A DNA stretch of 64,000 nt from Spirochaetes bacterium GWE1_32_154 (GTDB taxonomy: Bacteria > Spirochaetota > GWE2-31-10), in assembly GCA_001829315.1 (NCBI GenBank), contig MIAY01000039.1, forward strand, positions 85,702-149,701. Direction: 5' to 3'. Positions 54,464 through 63,217 of the stretch are shown piece by piece (positions within the stretch are counted from its first letter, which is position 1; each line of letters opens with the position of its first letter). Position numbers and translations under genes: made by a program. The notes beneath the pieces are model-generated. The model saw nothing but the letters and a program-made list of their open reading frames with translations, ran no database searches and was not told the origin of the DNA.

Positions 54464-54850
54464 TTAATGACTTTGCACTAATACATTCAAAATTTCTATA
54501 TTACTTCCTAGTTTTGCATACTCTATTATTGAAAATCCATTTTGTTCTCCGCCGGATACTTTTTCATAAATATCAATGCCATTTTTAATAATGTAATCAA
54601 GCATCCTTTTATTGCCACTTAATCCAATAGCATGTGCTATTCCAAAATTTTCATTTGCTTTGATTTTTATATTAGCTCCATTTTCTATTAAATACCAGAA
54701 TAAATCATTATGTCCAAATTCAGCAACTTCTAAAATTGCTGTAAAACCATATTGATCCTGAGTATTAATATCAAATCCATTTTCTAAAAAATCTTTTATT
54801 AAATTCTTATTATTTCTTTTTGCAGCATTAATAAAGTCATCTATTTTCAT
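54464..54850 (-). CDS. Ankyrin repeat protein
   Basis: From ATG 54850, behind GGAGGT, the product has 128 residues. Three ankyrin-like repeats are visible: IDDFINAAKRNNKNLIKDFLENGFDIN, TAILEVAEFGHNDLFWYLIENGANI and a third ending IIEYAKLGSNIEILNVL. The helices and the DIN/GANI turns fit. It is a small protein-binding module. It lies 23 bases after the methyltransferase gene, on the same strand. Confidence 0.75.
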   Translation of the reverse strand: MKIDDFINAAKRNNKNLIKDFLENGFDINTQDQYGFTAILEVAEFGHNDLFWYLIENGANIKIKANENFGIAHAIGLSGNKRMLDYIIKNGIDIYEKVSGGEQNGFSIIEYAKLGSNIEILNVLVQSH

Positions 54851-54873
54851 TGATTTTACCTCCGGTTTGATAT

Positions 54874-55692
54874 TTATTTCTGTTTCCTGCCAATATAAAT
54901 TAAATGCTCTCCACAACCTCTGCAATTTTCATCCTCAATAAAATTCATTGCTAATTCTATACATGCTTCAAATGCATCTTTGTCACATTTTCTTATCTGA
55001 TTCTCATATGGCCCCAGTATACTTTCTGCGGTGAACATTCCGATTTTTTCTATGTTGAATTGTTTCATAAATAAATCAATATTTGATGGGGGGATAAAAT
55101 ATGTATTGGTAAAAACCGGGTTATTTTCTGATACAATATGTATTCCATTTTCTAAATAGTCAATATATGTTGAAACATTACCTTTTAGTCCGTCGGGATA
55201 ATTTTTCAGCACATCAATTATTGGAGCATATCCTGAAATGAATGATGCTATAATAATTCCATTTTCTTTAAGCACCGACAAAGCCTGTTCTACAGCACGT
55301 TTTCTATCACTTTCAGATGTCAGATGATATAATGGCCCCATTAACAAAACTACATCGTATTTTTTATCGGTCACATAAAAATCCAGCTCTATTGCATTAC
55401 CAACGATATAATCATTCAATATTATATTTTGTTTATTAGCTTCTTTTTTTGCGTAGTCAATATTAGCTTCGGCTAAATCAAATAATGTAACATCATATCC
55501 TTTTGAAGAAAGCCACAAAGCATATCTGCCAGGCCCCCCGCCGATATCAATAACTTTTGCAGGTGATTCAGGCATATATTTTCCCAGAATACGCTTGGTT
55601 ATTTCGAATTCTACTGGATGTTCATCGAACCTTCGCCACTCTTGTTCTGCATTTTCATTATAGTACTTTTCTACTATTATATACTCTTTCAT
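54874..55692 (-). CDS. SAM-dependent methyltransferase
   Basis: The 272-residue product has a class I methyltransferase fold with AdoMet motif VIDIGGGPGRYALWL near residue 44, an acidic residue in VTLFDLAEANI and motif-IV-like DVVLLMGPLYHLT. It is most like small-molecule methyltransferases (UbiE/Cyp-like). The substrate is unknown. The next gene downstream is the ankyrin protein. Confidence 0.85.
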   Translation of the reverse strand: MKEYIIVEKYYNENAEQEWRRFDEHPVEFEITKRILGKYMPESPAKVIDIGGGPGRYALWLSSKGYDVTLFDLAEANIDYAKKEANKQNIILNDYIVGNAIELDFYVTDKKYDVVLLMGPLYHLTSESDRKRAVEQALSVLKENGIIIASFISGYAPIIDVLKNYPDGLKGNVSTYIDYLENGIHIVSENNPVFTNTYFIPPSNIDLFMKQFNIEKIGMFTAESILGPYENQIRKCDKDAFEACIELAMNFIEDENCRGCGEHLIYIGRKQK

Positions 55693-55815
55693 AATGTTTT
55701 TCCTCTTTCTTATGTATAATTTTTATAATGAAATTATTGAATATTTTTTCAGTGACGCTATCACAAAAGTTGTGAAAACAGGAATTGTCGATATTGAAGC
55801 AGTTGTTATGTTTCT

Positions 55816-56142
55816 TTATATTTCCATTCTCATCCTAATCATATCTCTACATTCAATTCCATTCTCAATAATTTCATGATCTATGTATTCCCGAAAATAA
55901 TCAAAATCTATACCTACAATTCTAAATCCACACTTTTGATAAATTAGCATTTGGATAACTCCGGGATTTCCGGTTCCAATTTCTATCGTTTTAATTTCTC
56001 TGTTTGTTTTAATATATTCGACTGAATACATTATTAACTTCTTTCCGATACCTTTATTTTGATATTCTTCCTTTACTGATACATTCATAATTTCCATAGT
56101 CTTAGGTCTTGTTTCAATTATTACTAAGGCTCCAACTGATTG
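55816..56142 (-). pseudogene. Remnant of GNAT acetyltransferase
   Basis: The frame from 56097 encodes IMNVSVKEEYQNKGIGKKLIMYSVEYI, the acetyl-CoA-binding motif A of GNAT proteins, and ends GFRIVGIDFDYF. Upstream codons to 56142 still read as protein (VGALVIIETRPKT), but a TGA at 56143-56145 interrupts the frame. The N-terminal 40-50 residues of a normal GNAT protein are missing. Either a short form starts at ATG 56097 or the gene is 5'-truncated; I favour truncation. Confidence 0.65.
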
Positions 56143-56185
56143 TCAATCTCGGGAAGTTTAATCAAAAAATGCGACACAGACGGCT

Positions 56186-56821
56186 TTAGATTGACGTTTT
56201 TGTCAGATGCATTTTCATGATTTTTATACTTCTAATCATACCATACGAAATTAGTACTATACCTACAATAAAATTAAAAAAAGAAATGATTTCCTTTGGA
56301 ATAATTCCTCTTATTAGGGATACAGCATACATTGTTATACTCATGAATATAAATGTAGATAATCCTGCTCCTATACCAAAGAATATTAATTCCTTTTTGG
56401 AATAGTTTTTTTCAATAGCTTTTGCTGTGAATATTCCAGTCCAATATACTATTGTTAAAGGACTTGTTATAGTTAAAACAAAGCAACTGATAAATGCTTT
56501 CTTAATGGTCCAGGTATAACCGGTACTTAAATTTGTTATAGGATTAAAAGATCCAAATAATATAGTTACCCCGAATAGTATTAATACGAATGAACTTAGA
56601 ATACCAAATGTTTTTTTTATGAGTTCATTTTCAAGTATTTTCCCGATTCCAACTATTGAAATAATTATATATATAAAATCAACTAAGGTAACTGCAATAA
56701 TTCCTGAGAGGCTAATAATGTAATTTGAATCTATAGTAATTCCAAGAACATACATGAATACCGGTCCAATTGCTAATTGTAAGAACATGCCGGTTAGTAT
56801 TCCGCTTATTACTGGTTGCAT
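56186..56821 (-). CDS. LysE/RhtB family exporter
   Basis: The 211-residue product has six membrane helices with the LysE/RhtB pattern: ILTGMFLQLAIGPVFMYVLG near the start, and ITSPLTIVYWTGIF in the middle. These proteins export amino acids or related solutes. ATG 56821 follows CAGGAG; a longer frame to 56848 has no site. It lies between two broken genes. Confidence 0.82.
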   Translation of the reverse strand: MQPVISGILTGMFLQLAIGPVFMYVLGITIDSNYIISLSGIIAVTLVDFIYIIISIVGIGKILENELIKKTFGILSSFVLILFGVTILFGSFNPITNLSTGYTWTIKKAFISCFVLTITSPLTIVYWTGIFTAKAIEKNYSKKELIFFGIGAGLSTFIFMSITMYAVSLIRGIIPKEIISFFNFIVGIVLISYGMIRSIKIMKMHLTKTSI

Positions 56822-56872
56822 TGTATTTCTCCTGTGCGCAGAGAACATTTAAGATTTAGTTCTGCGTCAAAT

Positions 56873-57952
56873 TTACTCATTCATTAATACCTGATTTCTT
56901 CCGTTTTGTTTGGCTTTATACAATGCAATATCAGCTTCTTTCACTAGTTCATTCATATTCTTATCTTTTTTATACAAAGTAACTCCAATACTAATCGTAA
57001 TTTTATAATTCTGTATGATATGTAAATTTTCAATTGATTTTCTTATTCGTTCGGCAAAAGCTATACTATTTTCTTTCAAATTATCAACACTAAGAATAAT
57101 AAATTCCTCTCCCCCAAATCTTGCAACCACATCTGATTCCCGTCACTCTTTCCTGATCGTTTTTGCTATTTCTTTAAGTACAGAATCTCCGGTATCATGA
57201 CCATATTTATCGTTAATATTTTTAAAATAATCAATATCGCACATGAAAAGAGCAAATTCTCTTCCGCCCCTAATCGCTATCGAATACTCTCTTTCATAGA
57301 TATTATTGAAGTTATGTCTATTAGCCAACCCGGTTAGTTGATCATGCTCTGCTAAATACTCAATTTTATCCCGTATATAGAATTTTGTTATTAATAAAAC
57401 AAAAAACAAAGAAAGAACACCAAACGAGCAAATAACTACTATAATATAGTACAATATTACATTAAAATGTGAAATCGTTTCTATACTTGATACTACATCA
57501 TTTGAAACTACCCAGAGTGCTTCACTCTCTTTGATAAGGACTTCTGAAGAAAATGTTCCATTTCTAAAATGAATAATCCCGTTTTTCAATAATTCCCATT
57601 TACTGTCAAGAACTTTCAATAATGCAGTGTATTCGTTATTTCCGGTAATCTTAATTAATCTTTTTTCATTCAACTTTTTTGCTTCAATTATCAAATTATC
57701 AATTTGTGTTAGTTGAACTTCATCATGTACATTATTCAATTCAAGTTTTACAACTCGTTGAATCCCGCCACGTATTTTACCTGTTTCATTTATTAATTCT
57801 GAATATCTGGACATATCAATTGACATTAGAAAAATGAGTATAATTGTAACTGCAAATAGTCCTAAGACAATTGATGTTAATGTAATTATATCTTTTGAAC
57901 CGGTTTTGTAAGATAGTTTTTTTAGTAAAAAAGGGGCAGAACGTAAGAAATG
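56873..57952 (-). pseudogene. GGDEF protein truncated and interrupted by an in-frame TGA
   Basis: The frame runs without shift from 57952 to 56873 but contains a TGA at 57143-57145. Upstream part: membrane helix (about 57,935-57,830), a sensor-like domain, a second helix and the start of a GGDEF domain (DQLTGLANR, DIDYFKNINDKYGHDTGD). Downstream part: VARFGGEEFIILS and the rest. The stop falls in a place usually coded as RESDVVARFGGEEF. The start is missing, as no ATG with a ribosome site precedes 57826 and a TGA at 57953-57955 closes the frame. The truncation lies 28 bases from the first attC, so array insertion or recombination may have cut it. Confidence 0.85.
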
Positions 57953-57979
57953 TCATGTATCCGGTTGATACCAGGGTCT

Positions 57980-58150
57980 GGCTAACGCCCGATTAACCCG
58001 TGAGGCGTACATTGGCGCATAAATTGCTTTTTCAGCCCAGTTCTTAGTGATTAACAAGAAATCTTCCGGTTTAAGCACAATTAGAACATATTAAAACCAT
58101 TTAAGCAATTTGTGTGACAATAGCCGAGTCGGTGTTGAATCGGTTGTTGT
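57980..58150 (-). other. attC site 1 (integron recombination site)
   Basis: A 171-base imperfect palindrome with core GTTAGCC (minus strand, 57986-57980). On the minus strand it reads ACAACCGATTCAACACCG at the gene side and CGGGTTAATCGGGCGTT at the core side, which pair with one extra base. Its arms and centre are nearly identical to sites 3, 4 and 6. The cassette gene ending at 58181 runs into it. Confidence 0.85.
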
Positions 58151-58180
58151 CTTTGGGGCTTTGTAATAAATACAATTATT

Positions 58181-58480
58181 TTAATCGCCAATAAATTTCA
58201 AATAAGTATGCGGTTCATTTATATGTTGTTTGATAAAGTAAATTGTATAATTTAGCATTTCTTTTTCTTTATTAATTTTTAAATAATTTTCAAATTCCAA
58301 TAGTATCTCAGGTATTTGTAATTGATTAAAAATTGTATCTCCATAAAAATCAACATATTTTAGTAAAGATGAACTTAAAATAAATTCATTATTTAAAAAA
58401 TGCAATAATTTATTATTATTGTCTAACAATGAATCTATTGTTTCATTGTTTTCATCAATCCATTCAATATCAATTCCCAT
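58181..58480 (-). CDS. Cassette-encoded protein of unknown function, 99 residues
   Basis: From ATG 58480, with GGTGAG upstream, the product is a 99-residue acidic, helical protein (MGIDIEWIDENNET, then NNKLLHFLNNEF). I recognise no family; small helical proteins of this kind are common in integron cassettes. The frame to 58558 upstream lies in attC site 2 and is not used. The stop is 31 bases from attC site 1. Confidence 0.65.
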   Translation of the reverse strand: MGIDIEWIDENNETIDSLLDNNNKLLHFLNNEFILSSSLLKYVDFYGDTIFNQLQIPEILLEFENYLKINKEKEMLNYTIYFIKQHINEPHTYLKFIGD

Positions 58481-58532
58481 TTTTCTCACCAATTTTAATA
58501 TAATAATAAAAAAAGACTGCCCCAAAAATAAC

Positions 58533-58655
58533 CGATAACACCAAATGCAGTGAAGCACGCGACCACAGAACCCAATTTGAACACCATAATCACTAAACTA
58601 GACCCAAACCAAAAATGCCAAGCGTGCTGAATCACGCTTAAATTGTTTGTTATAT
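58533..58655 (-). other. attC site 2, VCR-type (gammaproteobacterial family)
   Basis: A 123-base palindromic site on the minus strand starts ATATAACAAACAATTTAAGC and ends GGTGTTATCGG. Its centre contains GGCATTTTTGGTTTGGG and TTTAGTGATTATGGTGTTC, stretches I recall from attC sites of Vibrio and other marine gammaproteobacteria. Paired arms GTGATTCAGCACGC and GCGTGCTTCAC are visible. It differs from the other five sites. The stop TAA of the gene upstream (58650-58652) is inside its first box. Confidence 0.8.
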
Positions 58656-59888
58656 TTTATTGTTCGCCTTTAGGTTAATTATATGGCAAAGATAATTCAA
58701 CCTGTGCATGAGACGGAATGACGCTAGAATTTTATTTGTATAATCAAGTAACGATATTTCTTTAGATTGTAGCCTGTCTAGACCTTCTTTCTTTGGAAAA
58801 TAAGTTACTTTCTGGTTAACAGAATCATAGTCCCATTTAAAGTGTGCTGTGGAATTTCTCAATTGATTGTCCGCGACATCTTTTGAAATCTGATACCAAG
58901 AATCATCTATAAATTCCAACTTTTTACCAAAATCAAGATCTGCGAACTTCTGCAATGAACTAGGAGATAGCACATCGCCTTTTTTTGATTTAACAACCAA
59001 AAAATCATCATGAGAACCACGCTTTATCAAATTATTTATTCCAGCAACAAATGACAACTGTCGGGATAAAACCTCTGATATATCTTTGAACAGATCTTGT
59101 ATGCTTTCAAAACCTTCAGATGAAAGTCTGTAAGGCAACTTGTTTCTTGAATGATTGCTATCAAGGCTTACAAATAATGCAGGTCGAAATATCACTTCTT
59201 TTTCCAATATAGATTTGTATATTTTTACTGCATCAAGAATACAGTTATCTGTAGCCTTATTTGTAGTCACCTCTTTCAAAAACGGGTCCAGTTTGGATGA
59301 GTTGATATTGGACACTGACTTTATGTAATTACCAATGTTACAATTTACTTCACTCGCTGAAAGAAAAGGGGCAAATAGCTCGAAGAGAAGTTTAAAAAGC
59401 AGCATCTCTGCCCCAATGTCTGTAGACACTTCTGATTTAATTTTCAGGTATTCATTTGAGTTTCGAGCAAATAAATCGTATTTTTTTCTCTCATAGAAAT
59501 TAAGTGTATTTTTAATGAAGTTGTATCTACCAGAAATATCGTTAAGAGAGTTCATGTTGTAAGCATGCTGCGCAACTGCGTTTTCCCCACCCATGAGAGC
59601 TGAAACCATAAAAGGAGAAAATGGATGCCAACTATCACTTTCAAAAACTGGAAAATCGAGATGTAAGTCTAAATGATACGAGCTATTTCCTTCTTCAGCT
59701 CGAACCCCAACTTTACGGACACCAGTCTGTGAGATATTTTTATCTTCAGTAATAACTATCGAAGCTATCGAACCACAATTTTTGCATGTTATGCTAAATT
59801 CTTACGTATGCCTGTTAGACATCCCAATTCTACAAGAAAATGTATCTTGGCATTCTTCACATTCTAGAACGCCCATATTAAGGTTCAT
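58650..59888 (-). pseudogene. Cassette gene with Cys pairs, interrupted by in-frame TAA
   Basis: From ATG 59888, behind AAGGAG, the frame reads MNLNMGVLECEECQDTF and reaches TAA at 59802-59804 after 28 codons. The same frame then continues without shift through ITCKNCGSIAS and SWHPFSPFMVSALMG to 58650. Two CxxC pairs (CEEC and CKNC) suggest a zinc ribbon; the remaining 360 residues are helical and unknown. Translation could restart at ATG 59609. The codon use and G+C differ from the neighbours, and the attC is of foreign type. Either a nonsense mutation or a sequencing error explains the stop. Confidence 0.7.
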
Positions 59889-59905
59889 ATATGCTCCTTC
59901 ATAAA

Positions 59906-60078
59906 ATATAACGCCCGATTAACCCGTGAGGCGTAATTGGCGCATAAATTGCTATTTTCAGCCCGGTTCTTCGTGATTAACAAGAAATCTTCCAGTTTAA
60001 CCCAAAATTGTAATGTATCAAAACCATTTCAGCAATTTGTGTGACAATAGCCGAGTCGGTGTTGAATCGGTTGTTATC
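59906..60078 (-). other. attC site 3
   Basis: A 173-base site with core GTTATAT (minus strand, 59912-59906). It is nearly identical to site 1 over its whole length, including the loop region with TTCTTGTTAATCAC. It lies 90 bases after the stop of the Rpn-type gene and 18 bases before the ATG of the interrupted cassette gene. Confidence 0.85.
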
Positions 60079-60168
60079 AATCACATTTTATTTTGTAATA
60101 AGAATAAAAAACAATTAATTTCTTATTCATTATTATATATAAATTACACTACTCAATTTATTTTAAAA

Positions 60169-61023
60169 TCAATTATCTTTCTGATATTTTGTTATCTTTT
60201 CAATTGGCAGTTTGGTTAAACGACTGATCGTTTCTAAATCAAATCCTTCTGAAATCATTATTGCTGCAGTTTCATATTTTTCTTCAATTTTGCCTTCAAT
60301 TTTGCCGTCATCGAAAGCCGTATCTACTGCACTTTTTATATCCCAATATTGGAGTAAGCTTTTTTCATACGCTTCATGCTGGTCTTTATTTAAAGCTGCA
60401 ACTTCCGCGATTTTAAACCCTTTTTCAAATACTGCTTCTTTTAACACCACAGGTATATCTTCAAATTCAATTAAATTTTTTAAGAAATAAAGCCATTTTT
60501 CGAAGTGACTTTCTAGTTCATTCTCATTCTTTTTAAAACGTGGCATTTCAATGAAAATATATTTTAATTTATCATAAAATTCTTCGCAATACTGATTTTT
60601 TAAAGTTACTATATTTTTGTAATCTTCATTCTTTATATTTTTCTCAAATTCAAAATCTAAAATAGCAATACAGTAGACCGGTTTTAATTTAAAATTCCAT
60701 TCACCTTTTTCTGCCTGTTCTTTGATTGGAAATGTTGTGTAAAATACAGCTCTGTCTTTAAAAAAGTTTATTTTTGCTTTTTGCATTTCAATGATGATTT
60801 TCTCACCGCTGACAGTTTCACAGTAAATATCAAAAATAGCTTTTCTATCTTCAGAAAGTTCTCCAATATTTTCATTATTTTTAAATGATAAATCTGTTAT
60901 TTTATGTTTTTCATCAACAAGTTCATTAAGAAAATCTATTAATAAATCTTTATTTGCTTCAGTTCCGAATAACTTCTTAAATCCAAAGTCTGTATAGGGA
61001 TTTATATATTTTGACATTTTCAT
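60169..61023 (-). CDS. Rpn family nuclease/transposase-like (PD-(D/E)XK)
   Basis: The 284-residue product belongs to the Rpn/PD-(D/E)XK family: MSKYINPYTDFGFKKLFG at the start, then AIFDIYCETVSGEKIIIEMQ with the catalytic Asp, Glu and Gln, and a C-terminal coil region ending with LTKLPIEKI. Rpn proteins promote recombination and act as DNA endonucleases; they are mobile in many genomes. The start may be at 61023 or 61017, the latter better placed after AGGA. The gene is in the minus orientation of the array, ending 90 bases before attC 3. Confidence 0.85.
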   Translation of the reverse strand: MKMSKYINPYTDFGFKKLFGTEANKDLLIDFLNELVDEKHKITDLSFKNNENIGELSEDRKAIFDIYCETVSGEKIIIEMQKAKINFFKDRAVFYTTFPIKEQAEKGEWNFKLKPVYCIAILDFEFEKNIKNEDYKNIVTLKNQYCEEFYDKLKYIFIEMPRFKKNENELESHFEKWLYFLKNLIEFEDIPVVLKEAVFEKGFKIAEVAALNKDQHEAYEKSLLQYWDIKSAVDTAFDDGKIEGKIEEKYETAAIMISEGFDLETISRLTKLPIEKITKYQKDN

Positions 61024-61067
61024 TTCCTGTTATTTAATTTATTTTTAATATTTTATAATTTAATCAA

Positions 61068-61116
61068 TTTTTTATTTTTTTTCAATTCTTTTATTTTTTT
61101 TCAATTCTTTTATTAA
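61068..61116. repeat. Short tandem repeat
   Basis: A unit of about 19-20 bases (TTTTATTTTTTTTCAATTC) is repeated twice in tandem, followed by a partial third. It lies in the 273-base region between the divergent Rpn and PstS-like genes. Otherwise this region is AT-rich with no clear promoter. Confidence 0.7.
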
Positions 61117-61296
61117 TTAGTATTGAAATTTTGAAAGTGTAATTATTAAGGGATTATGTATATTTTATTAATATCGAAATGAGAGAAAAAAAATTGATAA
61201 GCAATATCCTTATGGATTGTATCTAGTTTCTATGATAAATATATTACTTATAGATTAATTATCATAGCAGCCAATTTATCAGTATTAGGAATTTTA

Positions 61297-62289
61297 TTGT
61301 CATGGATACTTTCAAATGGTAAATTATTTCTAATATGTATCGGATTAAGTTTTTTATCATGTATAGGTATAACTGGAAGATTTTATTATGATAAGTATGT
61401 TGATACTATTCCAGTGATAAAAGAAGTAAAAGTCGATATTACCGAATATTCTCCATTTCTTAAAGACTCAAAAGTCGCTAAATTTAATTATGAGTCTTCT
61501 TTAAAATTATCAGAAGATTTGCCAAAGATTGATGGAGCTACTGCGTTATATCCGATGTACTCATCATTTGTAAATGCTACATACCCTGAAAAGATATATG
61601 ATCCAGAAAATAGTGAAGTATTGTGTAGTACAACATCAAAAGCATACGAAAATCTTATTAATGGAAAAGTTGATGTGATATTTTGTGCAGAACCATCAAA
61701 GAAACAAATTGATGTAGCTTTAACAAATGGAATTCATTTTAAAATGACCCCCATTGGTAAAGAAGCATTTGTTTTCTTTGTAAATAGCAAAAATAAGGTA
61801 AAAAATATATCTTCCAATAATATAAAAAACATTTATTCAGGTAGAATTAAAAATTGGTTCGCAATTAGTGGTAGTTTTTCATCAATTAAAGTATTTCAAA
61901 GACCAGAAAATAGCGGTAGTCAAACAATGCTTGAAAAAATCATAGGTGATGAAAAAATAATTGAACCTCTTAAGAATGATGTTATTGATGGTATGGGAGA
62001 GATTATTAAACATACTGCTGATTATAAAAATTATAAGAATGCAATTGGCTATTCTTTTCTTTACTACTCAACACAAATGGTTCAAAATGGATCAATAAAA
62101 TTATTATCCATAGATAACGTTTATCCATCAAAAGACACAATTAAGGACGGAACTTATCCATACTCATCAAGCTTTTATGCTATAACAAGATCAGAAACAA
62201 CTGAAAATACTAAGAAACTTATAGATTGGATTTTATCAAAAGAAGGACAATTTTTAGTAAAGAAAACAGGATATGTACCAATAAAATAA
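61297..62289 (+). CDS. PstS-like phosphate-binding protein, membrane anchored
   Basis: The 330-residue product has a membrane helix (about 10-28) and a periplasmic-binding-protein fold like PstS: GATALYPMYSSF (phosphate-site start), NGKVDVIFCAEP, FQRPENSGSQTML (the typical RPxxSGT-like motif), and a C-terminal IDWILSKEGQFLVKKTGYVPI. It lacks the PstC/A/B partners here. The start is uncertain: TTG 61297 has no ribosome site, and the frame stays open to 61201, with another hydrophobic stretch. It is a gene of the plus-strand cassette block, ending 3 bases before attC 4. Confidence 0.78.
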   Translation: MSWILSNGKLFLICIGLSFLSCIGITGRFYYDKYVDTIPVIKEVKVDITEYSPFLKDSKVAKFNYESSLKLSEDLPKIDGATALYPMYSSFVNATYPEKIYDPENSEVLCSTTSKAYENLINGKVDVIFCAEPSKKQIDVALTNGIHFKMTPIGKEAFVFFVNSKNKVKNISSNNIKNIYSGRIKNWFAISGSFSSIKVFQRPENSGSQTMLEKIIGDEKIIEPLKNDVIDGMGEIIKHTADYKNYKNAIGYSFLYYSTQMVQNGSIKLLSIDNVYPSKDTIKDGTYPYSSSFYAITRSETTENTKKLIDWILSKEGQFLVKKTGYVPIK

Positions 62290-62292
62290 ACC

Positions 62293-62462
62293 ATATAACC
62301 GATTGAACCCGACTCGGCTATTGTCACACAAATTGCTGAAATGGTTTTGATACATTCTAATTTTGTGTTAAACCGGAAGATTTCTTGTTAATCACTAAGA
62401 ACCGGGCTGAAAATAGCAATTTATGCGCCAATTACGCCTCACGGGTTAATCGGGCGTTAGGC
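62293..62462 (+). other. attC site 4
   Basis: A 170-base plus-strand site with core GTTAGGC (62456-62462). Left arm AACCGATTGAACCCG pairs with right arm CGGGTTAATCGGGCGTT. The centre matches sites 1, 3 and 6 in reverse orientation. The PstS-like stop is adjacent. Confidence 0.88.
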
Positions 62463-62512
62463 AGACCCTACCGGGCAGTTGCATAAATAAAGAAAAAATT
62501 ACAGGAGAGATA

Positions 62513-62833
62513 ATGAAAAAAGAAGACTTTATCCAAATAAAAAATCATGATGATTATCTTAATTATTGGAAAAATCTTCCTCAATTAAAAATAACTTGTG
62601 TTGAAAAAAATGAAGAATGCAAACATAATGTAGGAGACTCTTTTATTTTTAAGAATCCATATACAAAACCAGAAGGAGTTTGTACAGCATTACTACATGT
62701 TTTAGATCTCTACACATGGCGCTCAACTTTAGGGTTCCCATCATGGAATTCTGAAGACAGATCTAAATTCAAGTTGCATTGTCCGGATCCAAAAGGAACT
62801 ATATGGGAAATGGAAGCCATAGAAAAGGAATAA
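62513..62833 (+). CDS. TIGR04076 family protein
   Basis: The 106-residue product resembles the TIGR04076 family: CVEKNEECKHNVGDSFIF near residue 30, then PEGVCTALLHVLDLYTW and a conserved CPDPKGTIWEM at the C-terminus. The function of the family is unknown. ACAGGAG precedes the ATG by 8 bases. It lies 50 bases after attC site 4 and shares its cassette with the toxin-antitoxin pair. Confidence 0.75.
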   Translation: MKKEDFIQIKNHDDYLNYWKNLPQLKITCVEKNEECKHNVGDSFIFKNPYTKPEGVCTALLHVLDLYTWRSTLGFPSWNSEDRSKFKLHCPDPKGTIWEMEAIEKE

Positions 62834-62932
62834 TAGATAGAACTCAGTAGCAAATATCTAATAGAGTGAATAATTAAAATAAATTTGACTTAATAGTCTT
62901 TATTTAATACAATAAAAGTACTGGAGAATAAT

Positions 62933-63217
62933 ATGTCAATAAATCTCATGAATGATATTAAACCAATATCATATATTAAAACAAATGCCGCTGATATGAT
63001 GAAATATATATCTGATCATAAAAACCCAATTATTATAACACAAAATGGAGAGGCTAAAGCTGCATTAATTGATATTGAATCATATCAGGAAATGCAGGAT
63101 GCATTTAGTCTTTTAAAAATTATCCGCTTATCAGAACGGGATATTGAAAATGGTAGTTATAAATCTGCTGATGTAGTGATGAATAATATAAAAAGGAAAT
63201 ACAAAATTAATGACTGA
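62933..63217 (+). CDS. Phd/YefM family antitoxin
   Basis: The 94-residue product has the Phd/YefM N-terminal fold: DIKPISYIKTNAADMMKYI and NPIIITQNGEAKAALIDIESY, and a charged C-terminal tail that would bind the toxin. It binds its own promoter and neutralises the toxin encoded next. CTGGAG precedes the ATG. It overlaps the toxin gene by 8 bases. Confidence 0.88.
   Translation: MSINLMNDIKPISYIKTNAADMMKYISDHKNPIIITQNGEAKAALIDIESYQEMQDAFSLLKIIRLSERDIENGSYKSADVVMNNIKRKYKIND

Noticed and set aside
55694..55879. A 61-codon plus-strand frame between the methyltransferase and the GNAT remnant
   Set aside because: It overlaps the GNAT coding region on the other strand, and its hydrophobic product is the complement of AT-rich DNA.
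57143..57145. TGA as a recoded Trp or Sec codon in the GGDEF gene
   Set aside because: Other genes here use TGG for Trp and TGA as a stop (for example the THUMP methyltransferase and pcnB), and no Sec hairpin is seen after it. A nonsense mutation is simpler.
60013..60219. A 68-codon plus-strand frame across attC site 3
   Set aside because: It is the reverse complement of the attC arm and the Rpn gene end.
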